A stretch of DNA of 8,954 nt from Azonexaceae bacterium (GCA_009469665.1 SSTB01000103.1:1-8954), one strand, 5' to 3'. Positions 1 through 6,810 are shown, counted from the stretch's first letter. The notes: generated by a model from the sequence alone, not told the origin. Translations and numbers: made by a program.

Positions 1-80
1 CCGACCACGTGCAGGAAGAGATTGAGCTTGGCGGGGGCTGGCCAGGGGGTGTGCCAAGCGAAAGGCGGCGGCGCGGTCAC
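1..80 (-). CDS. ispE: 4-diphosphocytidyl-2-C-methyl-D-erythritol kinase, N-terminal fragment (cut by window edge)
   Basis: IspE is the cytosolic GHMP-family kinase of the MEP isoprenoid pathway; it phosphorylates CDP-methylerythritol with ATP. Only about 26 codons are visible, and the rest lies left of the window. Reading right to left, the frame opens with GTG at 80-78 and reaches the motif PAPAKLNLFLHVVG, the typical IspE N-terminus (a PAKLNLFL-type stretch with the conserved Lys). The GTG shares bases with the TGA stop of lolB (GTGA), so translation is probably coupled. lolB followed by ispE is a familiar proteobacterial gene order and supports the call. The ATP-binding and catalytic motifs are not in view, so intactness cannot be judged. 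Confidence 0.85.
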   Translation of the reverse strand, partial: MTAPPPFAWHTPWPAPAKLNLFLHVV

Positions 81-631
81 GGAGTTTTCCAGTCCTCGAT
101 GCGCAGACGCAGTTCCAGCTCGCTTTCCCGGGTGATGGTGAGACCCGCGGGAAGCGCCCCGGGGCGCGGGTCGTCGTAGGCGTAGTCCACGGTCCAGCCG
201 TCTTCCCGCAGGCGGGCGGGGCGGCCCTGGGCGTCGCGGGAAAGGGCACCGGGGCTGTGTGCGCGTCCCAGGAGCCAGGCCGGCAGCTCCCCCAGGGGGA
301 GCGTATAGCCCGTGGCTTCCCGCACCAGCGTGGCCGGGTCGCTTGCCTGACGGAGGCGGCCGTCGCCGCTTCTGAGACGGGCGCCGTCGGCGTCCACGGT
401 GATTTCGGCCAGGCCCTGGCCGAAGGGGGAAGACAAGAGGATGGAGTCCCGGCCTGCCTCGTGGGTCCAGCTCAGGCGGCCGCTGGCGTGGGCGGGGGGC
501 TCGCCCGGGCGCTCGCTGCGCAGGGCAAAACGGGCGTCGAGGGCAAAGTCGCCTACGCTGTCGCGGTCTGCGCTGGAAGGGGGGAGGGAGGCGCAGCCCG
601 CGAGGAGAAGGGCGGCGAAAATGGCTCTCAA
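77..631 (-). CDS. lolB: Outer-membrane lipoprotein receptor LolB
   Basis: LolB takes lipoproteins from the periplasmic carrier LolA and inserts them into the inner leaflet of the outer membrane; it is itself an outer-membrane lipoprotein. The 184-residue product (E. coli LolB is about 207) starts with a short hydrophobic signal ending in lipobox LAGC at residues 10-13. Ala follows the Cys, consistent with outer-membrane sorting. The LolB-like core includes GRLSWTHEAGRDSILLSSP, a GQGLAEI strand, and LPLGELPAWLLGR, the family's usual lPvgeLpaWL segment. The start chosen is TTG at 631-629, which overlaps the TGA of the upstream TPR gene (TTGA). No ATG, GTG or TTG lies just upstream in frame, and no good Shine-Dalgarno precedes it, so reinitiation after the upstream gene is likely. 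The resulting 12-residue signal with a single Arg is unusually short. A longer open frame to 847 exists but is antisense-like Arg/Pro-rich sequence over the TPR gene and is not used. Confidence 0.9.
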   Translation of the reverse strand: MRAIFAALLLAGCASLPPSSADRDSVGDFALDARFALRSERPGEPPAHASGRLSWTHEAGRDSILLSSPFGQGLAEITVDADGARLRSGDGRLRQASDPATLVREATGYTLPLGELPAWLLGRAHSPGALSRDAQGRPARLREDGWTVDYAYDDPRPGALPAGLTITRESELELRLRIEDWKTP

Positions 632-2349
632 GGCTTGCCGAACTTGCGCACGGCCTCGGCCAACACGTCGCTTTCCGGGTGCTTGCGCACGGCCTCCAGC
701 AGGAGGCTGCGGGCCTCGTCCTTGCGGCCCAGGGACCATAGCACCTCGCCCAGGTGGGCGGCGATCTCGGGGTCGGCCTTCAAGCCGTAGGCGCGTTCCA
801 GGGTTTTGAGGGCGTCGGCGGTCTTGCCCTGGCGGTAGAGCACCCAACCCAGGCTGTCCATGATGAACGGATCGTTGGGGGCCAGGGCGTTTGCCTTGGC
901 GATCAGTTCGTAGGCTTCGCCCAGGCGTACATTGCGGTCGGCCCAGGAGTAACCCAGGGCGTTGAGGCCGTGGGCGTGGTCGGGTTTGATTTCCAGCACG
1001 CGCTGCAAGCGGGCTTCGAGGATGTCGAACTTGCCCAGGCGTTCCGCCAGCAGAGCCGAGTCGTAAAGCAGGTCGGTGTCGTCGGGTGCCTTGTGCAGGG
1101 CGGCGTTGAGCAGGGCGAAGGCGTCATCGGTCCGCTTGGCCTCGCGCAGCAGATGGGCCTCGGCCAGGAGGAGCTGAGTTTTTTCCTCCGGTGTACGGCC
1201 GGTGGTTTCGCGCACCAGTTGGCGTGCCTCGTCCAGTTGCCCCTTGCCGGCAAGGATCTGGGCTGCCCGGGCGCGAGCCGGCACGTGCTGCTCTCCGGAC
1301 TCCACCAGGCGGTAGTGGGCAAGGGCGGCGTCCAGGTTGCGGGCTTCCTCTTCGATCTGCCCCAGGAAGAAGCGTACTGTGGCCTTGTCCTTGAAATCGC
1401 CGCTCAGCAGCTTTTCCAGTTGCGCCTTGCCCGTTACCGGATCGTTCGCCTGCAGGGCGAGCATGGCCACCGGGTAGATGATTTCCGGATTGTCGGGGAA
1501 ATCCTTCAGCAGGCGGTCGAAGTGGCTGCGGGATTCGTCGTAGCGCTTCTCTGCGATGAGCAGGCGGGCCAAGGCCAGTCTGGCGTCCTTGGCCCCCGTG
1601 TTGCGGCCCACGAAATCGCTCAGGAAGGCGGTCGCCTCGCTCTGGGACTGGCGCGCCAGCAATTGGGCGCGCAGAAGGGCCGCGGCTTCCCAGTCGGGGC
1701 GCAGTTCCAGGGATCGGGCCGACTCGCTCAGCGCCCGGGGATGGTCCCCCGCATTGGCGGCGGCGGTGGCCATGGCCAGATGGGCCTCGGCAATGCCCTC
1801 GTAGGGTTTGGCCACGGCGTCGATCAGGCGTTGGACGGCCTGCTTGTCGGCGTGCCTGCCTAGGAGGCGGTTGAGGCGCAGGAGGTGGTCGGGCAGGCTC
1901 GCTTTGTCCTTCTCGAGGAGGGCGGCGATTTCCGGCGCCAGATCCTCGATGCGGTTGAGCATGACAAGGGCCGTTGACGCCGACTGGCGGGCGCGCTGGG
2001 AATCGGGCTCGATCTGGGTCCACAGACGCGCCAGTTCGAGGGCGACTTCGCCCTGGCGGGCGGCCAGGGCTACTTCCGTCGCCCGGGCGACGACCTGGGG
2101 GTCCCGGGTCCGCCTGGCCAGGTCGGCGTAGGCGCCGACGCCGATGTCCAGTTGGCCGCGTTGCAGGGCAAATTCGGCGATCAGGACCTGGAAGACCGTT
2201 CGTCCATAGAAATCCGCCTCGCTTTCGCGCATTGCCGCCGCGGGGGCAGCTGGTGGCTCGCGCTTGGGCGCTGGTTTCGCGGCTTCAGCGGCCAGGCAGC
2301 ATGGAACGGAACAAGCCAGGAGAAGGGCGGCGGCAAGGGAACGGGGCAT
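628..2349 (-). CDS. TPR-repeat putative outer-membrane lipoprotein (LbcA-like)
   Basis: 573-residue exported protein made almost wholly of tetratricopeptide helices. The N-terminus is a signal (MPRS, then a hydrophobic run) with LLAC at residues 10-13 as a possible lipobox, followed by an Ala/Pro/Lys-rich linker to about residue 40. TPR-like helical pairs run from about 45 to the end. The clearest are at 185-220 (EAHLAMATAAANAGDHPRAL), 395-425, and a C-terminal block 462-555 with NALGYSWADR, DSLGWVLYRQGKTADAL and AHLGEVLWSLGRKDEAR. Size, TPR content and position beside lolB resemble Pseudomonas aeruginosa LbcA (PA4667), an outer-membrane lipoprotein that delivers cell-wall hydrolases to the protease CtpA. 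Equivalence is inferred from synteny and architecture, not alignment, so no symbol is given. The start at 2349 was chosen because the signal peptide begins there; a frame extending to 2685 runs antisense through mutM. Cys13, Cys17 and Cys18 make the lipidation site uncertain, and cleavage after CLA (18-20) by signal peptidase I is the alternative. Confidence 0.82.
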   Translation of the reverse strand: MPRSLAAALLLACSVPCCLAAEAAKPAPKREPPAAPAAAMRESEADFYGRTVFQVLIAEFALQRGQLDIGVGAYADLARRTRDPQVVARATEVALAARQGEVALELARLWTQIEPDSQRARQSASTALVMLNRIEDLAPEIAALLEKDKASLPDHLLRLNRLLGRHADKQAVQRLIDAVAKPYEGIAEAHLAMATAAANAGDHPRALSESARSLELRPDWEAAALLRAQLLARQSQSEATAFLSDFVGRNTGAKDARLALARLLIAEKRYDESRSHFDRLLKDFPDNPEIIYPVAMLALQANDPVTGKAQLEKLLSGDFKDKATVRFFLGQIEEEARNLDAALAHYRLVESGEQHVPARARAAQILAGKGQLDEARQLVRETTGRTPEEKTQLLLAEAHLLREAKRTDDAFALLNAALHKAPDDTDLLYDSALLAERLGKFDILEARLQRVLEIKPDHAHGLNALGYSWADRNVRLGEAYELIAKANALAPNDPFIMDSLGWVLYRQGKTADALKTLERAYGLKADPEIAAHLGEVLWSLGRKDEARSLLLEAVRKHPESDVLAEAVRKFGKP

Positions 2350-2384
2350 GGGGGTTGTCTTTCGGCAGAACGGTTGGGGTGCGG

Positions 2385-2396
2385 GCGCCGCGGCGC
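2385..2396. repeat. 12-base GC-only perfect palindrome in the divergent promoter region
   Basis: GCGCCGCGGCGC is its own reverse complement and sits between the LbcA-like gene and mutM. It lies just upstream of the possible mutM -10 box and in the putative leader of the minus-strand transcript. It could be a regulator site or a leader hairpin. In DNA this GC-rich a short GC palindrome can also arise by chance, so function is unproven. Confidence 0.3.
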
Positions 2397-2400
2397 GGCA

Positions 2401-2406
2401 TACAAT
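2401..2406 (+). promoter_or_regulatory. Possible -10 box for mutM
   Basis: TACAAT matches 5 of 6 bases of the sigma-70 -10 consensus and lies 44 bases before the mutM ATG, in an otherwise GC-rich spacer. No convincing -35 hexamer sits 16-18 bases upstream; the nearest TTG-like hexamer, TTGGGG at 2374-2379, is 21 bases away. The promoter is therefore weak, activator-dependent or misassigned. Confidence 0.3.
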
Positions 2407-2419
2407 GACCCCAGCCGCG

Positions 2420-2448
2420 ATGGTATTGGGGAATGAGAGGGGGAACAA
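2420..2448 (-). promoter_or_regulatory. Candidate promoter of the LbcA-like gene-lolB-ispE operon
   Basis: On the minus strand TTGTTC (plus positions 2448-2443) is followed after exactly 17 bases by TACCAT (2425-2420). The hexamers match the sigma-70 consensus only partly (3/6 and 4/6), but the spacing is ideal. Transcription would begin near 2413, giving a leader of about 60 bases before the ATG at 2349. It overlaps the mutM translation-initiation region, so the two divergent units may interfere. Confidence 0.35.
2435..2440 (+). promoter_or_regulatory. Ribosome binding site fixing the mutM start
   Basis: GAGAGG lies 9 bases before the ATG at 2450 and is the purine-rich element in the right place. 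It selects the start that gives MPELPEVE, the required mature N-terminus of the enzyme, over upstream in-frame codons in the frame that begins at 2264. Confidence 0.6.
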
Positions 2449-2449
2449 G

Positions 2450-3277
2450 ATGCCGGAATTGCCGGAAGTCGAGGTTTGTCGCCGGGGCTTGCATCCCCGG
2501 TTGGTCGGGCGGCGCATACGGCGGGCGACGATTCGCTTCTGGCAACTGCGTTCTGACATTCCCGCCAACCTACCCGACAGGCTCGCCGACGCCGAGATCG
2601 CCGCCCTCGAGCGGCGCGGGAAGTACCTGCTGTTTGATTGCCGCCGCTCCGGGGTACGCGGCTGGTTGATCGTCCATCTAGGCATGACCGGCAGCTTGCG
2701 CCTGCTTGGCCCGGATGTGCCCGCGGGGCTGCACGACCATGTGGATCTGGAACTGGACGGTGCCGTGCTGCGTTACCACGATCCGCGCCGTTTCGGCCTG
2801 ATGGCTTGGCACGAGGGTGAAGATCCCGGCAGCGATCCTCTGCTGGCCTCTCTGGGAATCGAGCCGCTCGGCGAGGCGTTTGACGGGGCCTGGCTCCACG
2901 CCGCTACCCGGGGACGGCGCGGGCCGATCAAGAGCTTTCTCATGGATGCCCACCAGGTCGTCGGGGTCGGCAACATCTATGCGGCGGAGAGTCTGTTTCG
3001 GGCGGGCATCCGGCCGGACCGGGCCGCCGGTAAACTGGGCAGGGACGCCTGTCGGCGTCTGGCCGAGGCTGTGCGTCAGACCCTGAACGAGGCCATCGCC
3101 GCTGGCGGGAGCAGTATCCGCGACTATGTCCATCACGACGGCGGCACCGGATGGTTTCAGATCGCCTGTGCCGTCTACGGGCGGGCCGGAGAGTCCTGTC
3201 GCCGCTGCGGAGGGACCGTGGGGCGCCTGCGCCAGGGCGGGCGGACCACCTTCTTTTGCCCTGGCTGCCAGCGTTAG
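2450..3277 (+). CDS. mutM: Formamidopyrimidine-DNA glycosylase / AP lyase (MutM, Fpg)
   Basis: Base-excision repair enzyme that removes 8-oxoguanine and formamidopyrimidines from DNA and nicks the abasic site by beta,delta-elimination. The 275-residue product (usual length about 270) has every hallmark. It begins MPELPEVE, so Pro2 (Schiff-base nucleophile) and Glu3 are exposed after Met removal. Lys58 lies in RRGKYLL, and YHDPRRFG spans 109-116. The helix-two-turn-helix segment at 159-187 contains GVGNIYAAESLFRAGI with Asn175. The C-terminal zinc finger is Cys250-x2-Cys253-x16-Cys270-x2-Cys273, with the conserved DNA-contacting Arg (Arg265) in its hairpin. The start is fixed by the catalytic N-terminus and the preceding RBS. 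It is transcribed divergently from the LbcA-like gene and separated by 178 bases from the GTPase gene downstream, so it is probably monocistronic. It looks fully functional. Confidence 0.97.
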   Translation: MPELPEVEVCRRGLHPRLVGRRIRRATIRFWQLRSDIPANLPDRLADAEIAALERRGKYLLFDCRRSGVRGWLIVHLGMTGSLRLLGPDVPAGLHDHVDLELDGAVLRYHDPRRFGLMAWHEGEDPGSDPLLASLGIEPLGEAFDGAWLHAATRGRRGPIKSFLMDAHQVVGVGNIYAAESLFRAGIRPDRAAGKLGRDACRRLAEAVRQTLNEAIAAGGSSIRDYVHHDGGTGWFQIACAVYGRAGESCRRCGGTVGRLRQGGRTTFFCPGCQR

Positions 3278-3301
3278 CCCCTGGTCACACCCCCCCATTC
3301 C

Positions 3302-3321
3302 CGCCGGCTGCTGGACCGGCG
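3302..3321 (+). other. Small hairpin downstream of mutM
   Basis: CGCCGG (3302-3307) pairs with CCGGCG (3316-3321) around an 8-base loop, 24 bases after the mutM stop. No T-run follows, so it is not a classic intrinsic terminator. It could protect the mRNA 3' end or assist Rho-dependent release. GC-rich background makes chance formation possible. Confidence 0.25.
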
Positions 3322-3338
3322 TTCATCCCCGTTCAGGC

Positions 3339-3353
3339 GGCGTCGCAGACGCC
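3339..3353 (+). other. Second hairpin downstream of mutM
   Basis: GGCGTC pairs perfectly with GACGCC across the 3-base loop GCA. Only a TTT appears 17 bases later, so it is not a canonical terminator. With the hairpin at 3302-3321 it is the only candidate 3'-end structure for the mutM transcript. Confidence 0.3.
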
Positions 3354-3384
3354 ACAGATCGGCGTTTCCAGCCGCTGCGGATGC

Positions 3385-3400
3385 CTTCAACATGTTGAAG
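3385..3400. promoter_or_regulatory. 16-base perfect palindrome overlapping a -35 box (candidate operator)
   Basis: CTTCAACATGTTGAAG is exactly self-complementary over all 16 bases, and the symmetry stops at both flanks. It is AT-richer than its surroundings. Its right-hand end, TTGAAG, is also the -35 hexamer of the promoter inferred for the GTPase gene, so a dimeric regulator bound here would be expected to block RNA polymerase. I do not recognise the regulator family. Confidence 0.5.
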
Positions 3401-3422
3401 AAGCGGGGTTTTGTGCTAGATT
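3395..3422 (+). promoter_or_regulatory. Promoter of the dynamin-like GTPase gene
   Basis: TTGAAG (3395-3400) and TAGATT (3417-3422) are separated by 16 bases. The -10 is preceded by TGC, giving an extended -10 (TGn) element that would compensate for imperfect hexamers. Predicted transcription start is near 3429, about 27 bases before the ATG at 3456. It supports transcription independent of mutM. Confidence 0.55.
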
Positions 3423-3445
3423 GACCACCTTGACACCGAAATGAT

Positions 3446-3450
3446 GGAGA
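3446..3450 (+). promoter_or_regulatory. Ribosome binding site deciding the GTPase start
   Basis: GGAGA ends 5 bases before the ATG at 3456. The two earlier in-frame ATGs at 3441 and 3444 have no purine-rich element ahead of them and would overlap this site, so 3456 is preferred. Confidence 0.65.
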
Positions 3451-3455
3451 CCCCC

Positions 3456-5402
3456 ATGTCCCTCGGTCACCAGTTCGCCGCCTACAGCGAGTGGCGATCC
3501 GCGCTCTCCGCCTGCGTCGGCGAATTTCAGGAGTGGCTCGCGGAAAACGAGCTTTCCGATGCCCAGACCGATCTGCGCCTCATACAGCTCCTTGACCGCC
3601 TGCGGGAGGATCGCCTCAACGTCGCCTTCGTCGCCGAGTTTTCCCGGGGCAAGTCGGAGCTGATCAACGCCATTTTCTTCGCCGATTACGGCAACCGCAT
3701 GCTGCCCTCGTCGGCCGGGCGCACCACCATGTGCCCCACCGAACTCCTCTACGACGCGGCGCGCCCCCCCCGCATCGAATTACTGCCCATCCAGACCCGG
3801 GGCGCCACGGCGAGTGTTGGCGAATACAAGAAATTTCCTGACGAGTGGCATTGGGTGACCCTCGATGTCGATTCTCCGGAAGCCATGCAAGAAGCCCTGA
3901 AGCACGTCAGCGAGACCATTCGGGTTCTGCCCCAGGAGGCCGGGCGGCTGGGCTTCCAGGTAGGCGACAATGATGCCGACGCCTATCGCGTCGGCGAGGA
4001 CGGTCAGGTCGAGATTCCCCGCTGGCGCCACGCCGTCATCAATTTTCCCCACCCCCTCCTCAAGGAAGGGCTGGTCATTCTGGACACCCCCGGGCTCAAT
4101 GCCATCGGGGCGGAACCGGAATTGACCCTCTCGCTGCTCCCCAACGCCCATGCCGTCCTGTTCATCCTGGCGGCCGACACGGGGGTGACCCAGTCCGACC
4201 TCACCATCTGGAAGGAGCACATCGGCGAAGGCGGCGCGGCGCGGCGCGGCCGCATGGTGGTCCTGAACAAGATCGACGGTCTGTGGGACGAGTTGAAGAC
4301 CGCTGAGGAAATCGAAGCGGAAATCCGCAAACAGGTTGATTCCTGCGCCTCGATCCTGAACCTTCCGCCGCGGCAGGTCTTCCCGGTTTCCGCCCAGAAG
4401 GGGCTGGTGGCCAAGATCAATGGCGAGACCGACCTCCTCACCCGCAGTCGCCTGCCGGTTCTCGAATCCGCCCTTTCCGAGGAACTCATCCCCGCCAAGC
4501 AGGACATCGTGCGCGACAACACCGAAACCGAATTCGGCGAGGTGCACCGGCGCGTGCGGGGTCTGCTGGAATCCCGCTTGGCCGGGCTGCGCGAACAGCT
4601 GAACGAATTGAACGAGTTGCGCGGCAAGAACAAGGGCGTGGTCGAATACATGATGGGCAAGGTGCGGGCCGAGAAAGACGAATTCGAAGCCGGGCTGCAG
4701 CGCTACTACGCCGTGCGCAGCGTCTTCTCGACCCTGACCAACCGGCTGTTCAGCCACCTCGGCATCGATGCCCTCAAGCAGCTCACCCGGGAAACCCGGG
4801 AATCCATGGACAGCGCCAGTTTCTCCAAGACCCTGACCGATTCCATGGGCCACTTCTTCTCCGAATCCCGCGGTGCCCTGCAAAAATCGAGCGGCGAGGT
4901 GGAGGAGATCCTCTCCATGATGGACGCCATCTACAAGAAATTCTCGGTGGAGCATGGCCTCAAGCTTGGTGCGCCGACGCCTTTCTCGCTGCTGCGCTAT
5001 ATGAAGGAAATCGATCGCCTGGAGCAATGGTGCAAGACCCACCTGGCCACCATGGTCAATCTTCTGACCCATGAAAAGCGCAACATCATCCACAAATTCT
5101 TCGACGAGGTTGCGGTGCTCGTACGGCGCGCCTTCGAGCACGCCAACCGGGACGCGGAAGTGTGGCTCAAGGCCATCATGGCCCCCATGGAGACCCAGGT
5201 GCGGGAGCACCAGATCCAGTTGAAGCGCCGCCTGGAAAGCATCAAGCGCATCCACCAGGCTACCGATACCCTGGAAGACCGCATCAGCGAGCTGGATAGC
5301 GTCGAGGCCTCGCTCCTGCAGCAGATCCAGGGGCTGGAAACGATCGCTACCGGCCTGCGCCAGTTGCTTGCTCCACCCCAGGCAGCGCTACGGGCAGCCT
5401 GA
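3456..5402 (+). CDS. Dynamin-like large GTPase, function unknown
   Basis: 648-residue protein with a dynamin-type GTPase domain and a long helical C-terminal half. G1/P-loop is AEFSRGKS at 60-67, with Ala60 where most dynamins have Gly but Gly65-Lys66-Ser67 kept. G2 Thr is at 90/91 (GRTTMCPTE), G3 DTPGLN at 210-215, G4 NKID at 271-274, and the G5 region FPVSAQKG at 309-316. About 120 residues separate G2 from G3, a longer insert than in eukaryotic dynamins, ending in IPRWRHAVINFPHPLL. From about 345 the chain is charged and helical with coiled-coil-like heptads (370-412, 575-635), as expected for stalk/GED-like parts. No transmembrane helix or signal is seen, so it is probably cytosolic or peripherally membrane-bound. 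Bacterial dynamin-like proteins in general act on membranes, but the role of this type is not established. The gene has its own promoter and terminator, and its neighbours give no functional hint. Its GC-rich codon use does not look foreign. Confidence 0.88.
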   Translation: MSLGHQFAAYSEWRSALSACVGEFQEWLAENELSDAQTDLRLIQLLDRLREDRLNVAFVAEFSRGKSELINAIFFADYGNRMLPSSAGRTTMCPTELLYDAARPPRIELLPIQTRGATASVGEYKKFPDEWHWVTLDVDSPEAMQEALKHVSETIRVLPQEAGRLGFQVGDNDADAYRVGEDGQVEIPRWRHAVINFPHPLLKEGLVILDTPGLNAIGAEPELTLSLLPNAHAVLFILAADTGVTQSDLTIWKEHIGEGGAARRGRMVVLNKIDGLWDELKTAEEIEAEIRKQVDSCASILNLPPRQVFPVSAQKGLVAKINGETDLLTRSRLPVLESALSEELIPAKQDIVRDNTETEFGEVHRRVRGLLESRLAGLREQLNELNELRGKNKGVVEYMMGKVRAEKDEFEAGLQRYYAVRSVFSTLTNRLFSHLGIDALKQLTRETRESMDSASFSKTLTDSMGHFFSESRGALQKSSGEVEEILSMMDAIYKKFSVEHGLKLGAPTPFSLLRYMKEIDRLEQWCKTHLATMVNLLTHEKRNIIHKFFDEVAVLVRRAFEHANRDAEVWLKAIMAPMETQVREHQIQLKRRLESIKRIHQATDTLEDRISELDSVEASLLQQIQGLETIATGLRQLLAPPQAALRAA

Positions 5403-5427
5403 GTTTTTGTGAAAATTCCCTCCCGCC

Positions 5428-5462
5428 AACGAAAAACCCGCGCAGAGCGCGGGTTTTTCGTT
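5428..5462. terminator. Strong bidirectional intrinsic terminator
   Basis: A perfect 16-bp stem, AACGAAAAACCCGCGC at 5428-5443 against GCGCGGGTTTTTCGTT at 5447-5462, closes the loop AGA. On either strand the GC core (CCCGCGC/GCGCGGG) is followed by TTTTTCGTT, so it can stop both the GTPase transcript (plus) and the M16-rsmD-coaD-ferredoxin transcript (minus). It lies 25 bases after the GTPase stop and 27 bases beyond the ferredoxin stop, between convergent genes. Confidence 0.93.
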
Positions 5463-5463
5463 T

Positions 5464-5489
5464 GAACGGCTCCGCCGCAGCGGCGGGGT

Positions 5490-5491
<2 letters not shown>
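5464..5491. other. Additional GC hairpin beside the ferredoxin stop codon
   Basis: CCGCCGC (5472-5478) faces GCGGCGG (5480-5486), and outer bases GAAC (5464-5467) can pair with GTTC (5488-5491). The outer arm overlaps two bases of the ferredoxin TGA (5490-5492). It has no T-run of its own and probably only stabilises the 3' end or slows polymerase before the main terminator. Confidence 0.35.
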
Positions 5492-6255
<764 letters not shown>

Positions 6256-6798
6256 TCAGGCGGGCTCCCGCCGCAAGAGGTGGTAGTGGACTTCCCCCGC
6301 CCGGCCCTGGCGCGTCGTCGTCCAGGGACCCAGCGAGTCGATGGGGTATTCGGCTTCGACGTAGATCGCTGCGTCGTCCCGGGCCAGACGGTCCAGATGG
6401 GGGGCCAGTCGGTCCATCCAACCTTGCCGATAGGGTGGGTCGAGGAGGATCAGGTCGAAGCGCGATGCCGTCGAGGCGGCGTATTGTAGCGCATCCCCGC
6501 GCAGCAACTCCATCCGCTCCGCGGCACCCAGAAGTGCCGCGTTGCCTTTGAGCGCCGCAAAAACCTTGGCGTTTTGCTCGACCAGGGTCACCCGGCGGGC
6601 TCCCCGGGAGGCAGCCTCGAAACCCAGTGCGCCGCTGCCAGCGAACAGGTCGAGGCAGGTCTGATCGGAGAGATCCTGGCCCAGCCAATTGAACAGGGTT
6701 TCGCGTACCCGGTCTGGGGTGGGGCGCAGACCCTCGCTGTCCGGAAAGCGCACCAGGCGGCGGCGCCACGCGCCTCCCACGATGCGGACCGTGTTCAC
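6256..6798 (-). CDS. rsmD: 16S rRNA (guanine-966-N2)-methyltransferase
   Basis: SAM-dependent enzyme that methylates G966 of 16S rRNA in the small subunit. The 180-residue product has the RsmD N-terminal signature RPTPDRVRETLFNWL at 25-39, motif I DLFAGSGALGFEA at 50-62 for SAM binding, the acidic residue of VTLVEQN at 70-76, and motif IV DPPY at 120-123 typical of N2/N6 amino-methyltransferases. The start is GTG at 6798, giving MNTVRIVGG, where the family usually has an early RIIGG-like strand. Only 12 bases separate it from the stop of the M16 gene upstream, and a weak GAGG lies in between, so it belongs to the same operon. Codon use resembles its neighbours. Confidence 0.95.
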   Translation of the reverse strand: MNTVRIVGGAWRRRLVRFPDSEGLRPTPDRVRETLFNWLGQDLSDQTCLDLFAGSGALGFEAASRGARRVTLVEQNAKVFAALKGNAALLGAAERMELLRGDALQYAASTASRFDLILLDPPYRQGWMDRLAPHLDRLARDDAAIYVEAEYPIDSLGPWTTTRQGRAGEVHYHLLRREPA

Positions 6799-6810
6799 CC
6801 GGGCCTCAGC

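Noticed and set aside
754..1863. Long plus-strand open frame (369 codons) opposite the TPR gene
   Set aside because: It is the antisense of a coding region with clear TPR motifs, its product is Gly/Val/Gln-rich with no domain, and GC-rich codon bias produces such long antisense frames.
628..2685. Longer version of the TPR protein starting at 2685
   Set aside because: The extra 112 residues run antisense through mutM, and the signal peptide starts at 2349.
2264..3277. Longer version of MutM with 62 extra N-terminal residues
   Set aside because: The enzyme requires Pro2 at its mature N-terminus, and the RBS and MPELPEVE place the start at 2450.
3126..3444. Two small plus-strand frames spanning the mutM end and the intergenic region
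   Set aside because: They begin inside mutM in other frames, have no RBS, and their products are Arg/Pro/Gly-rich noise.
3441..3455. ATG at 3441 or 3444 as the GTPase start
   Set aside because: Neither has a Shine-Dalgarno, and GGAGA at 3446-3450 is ideally placed for the ATG at 3456.
3780..5255. Minus-strand open frame of 491 codons opposite the GTPase gene
   Set aside because: The plus strand has all GTPase motifs in order. The antisense product is His/Gly/Asp-rich low-complexity sequence with no recognisable fold.
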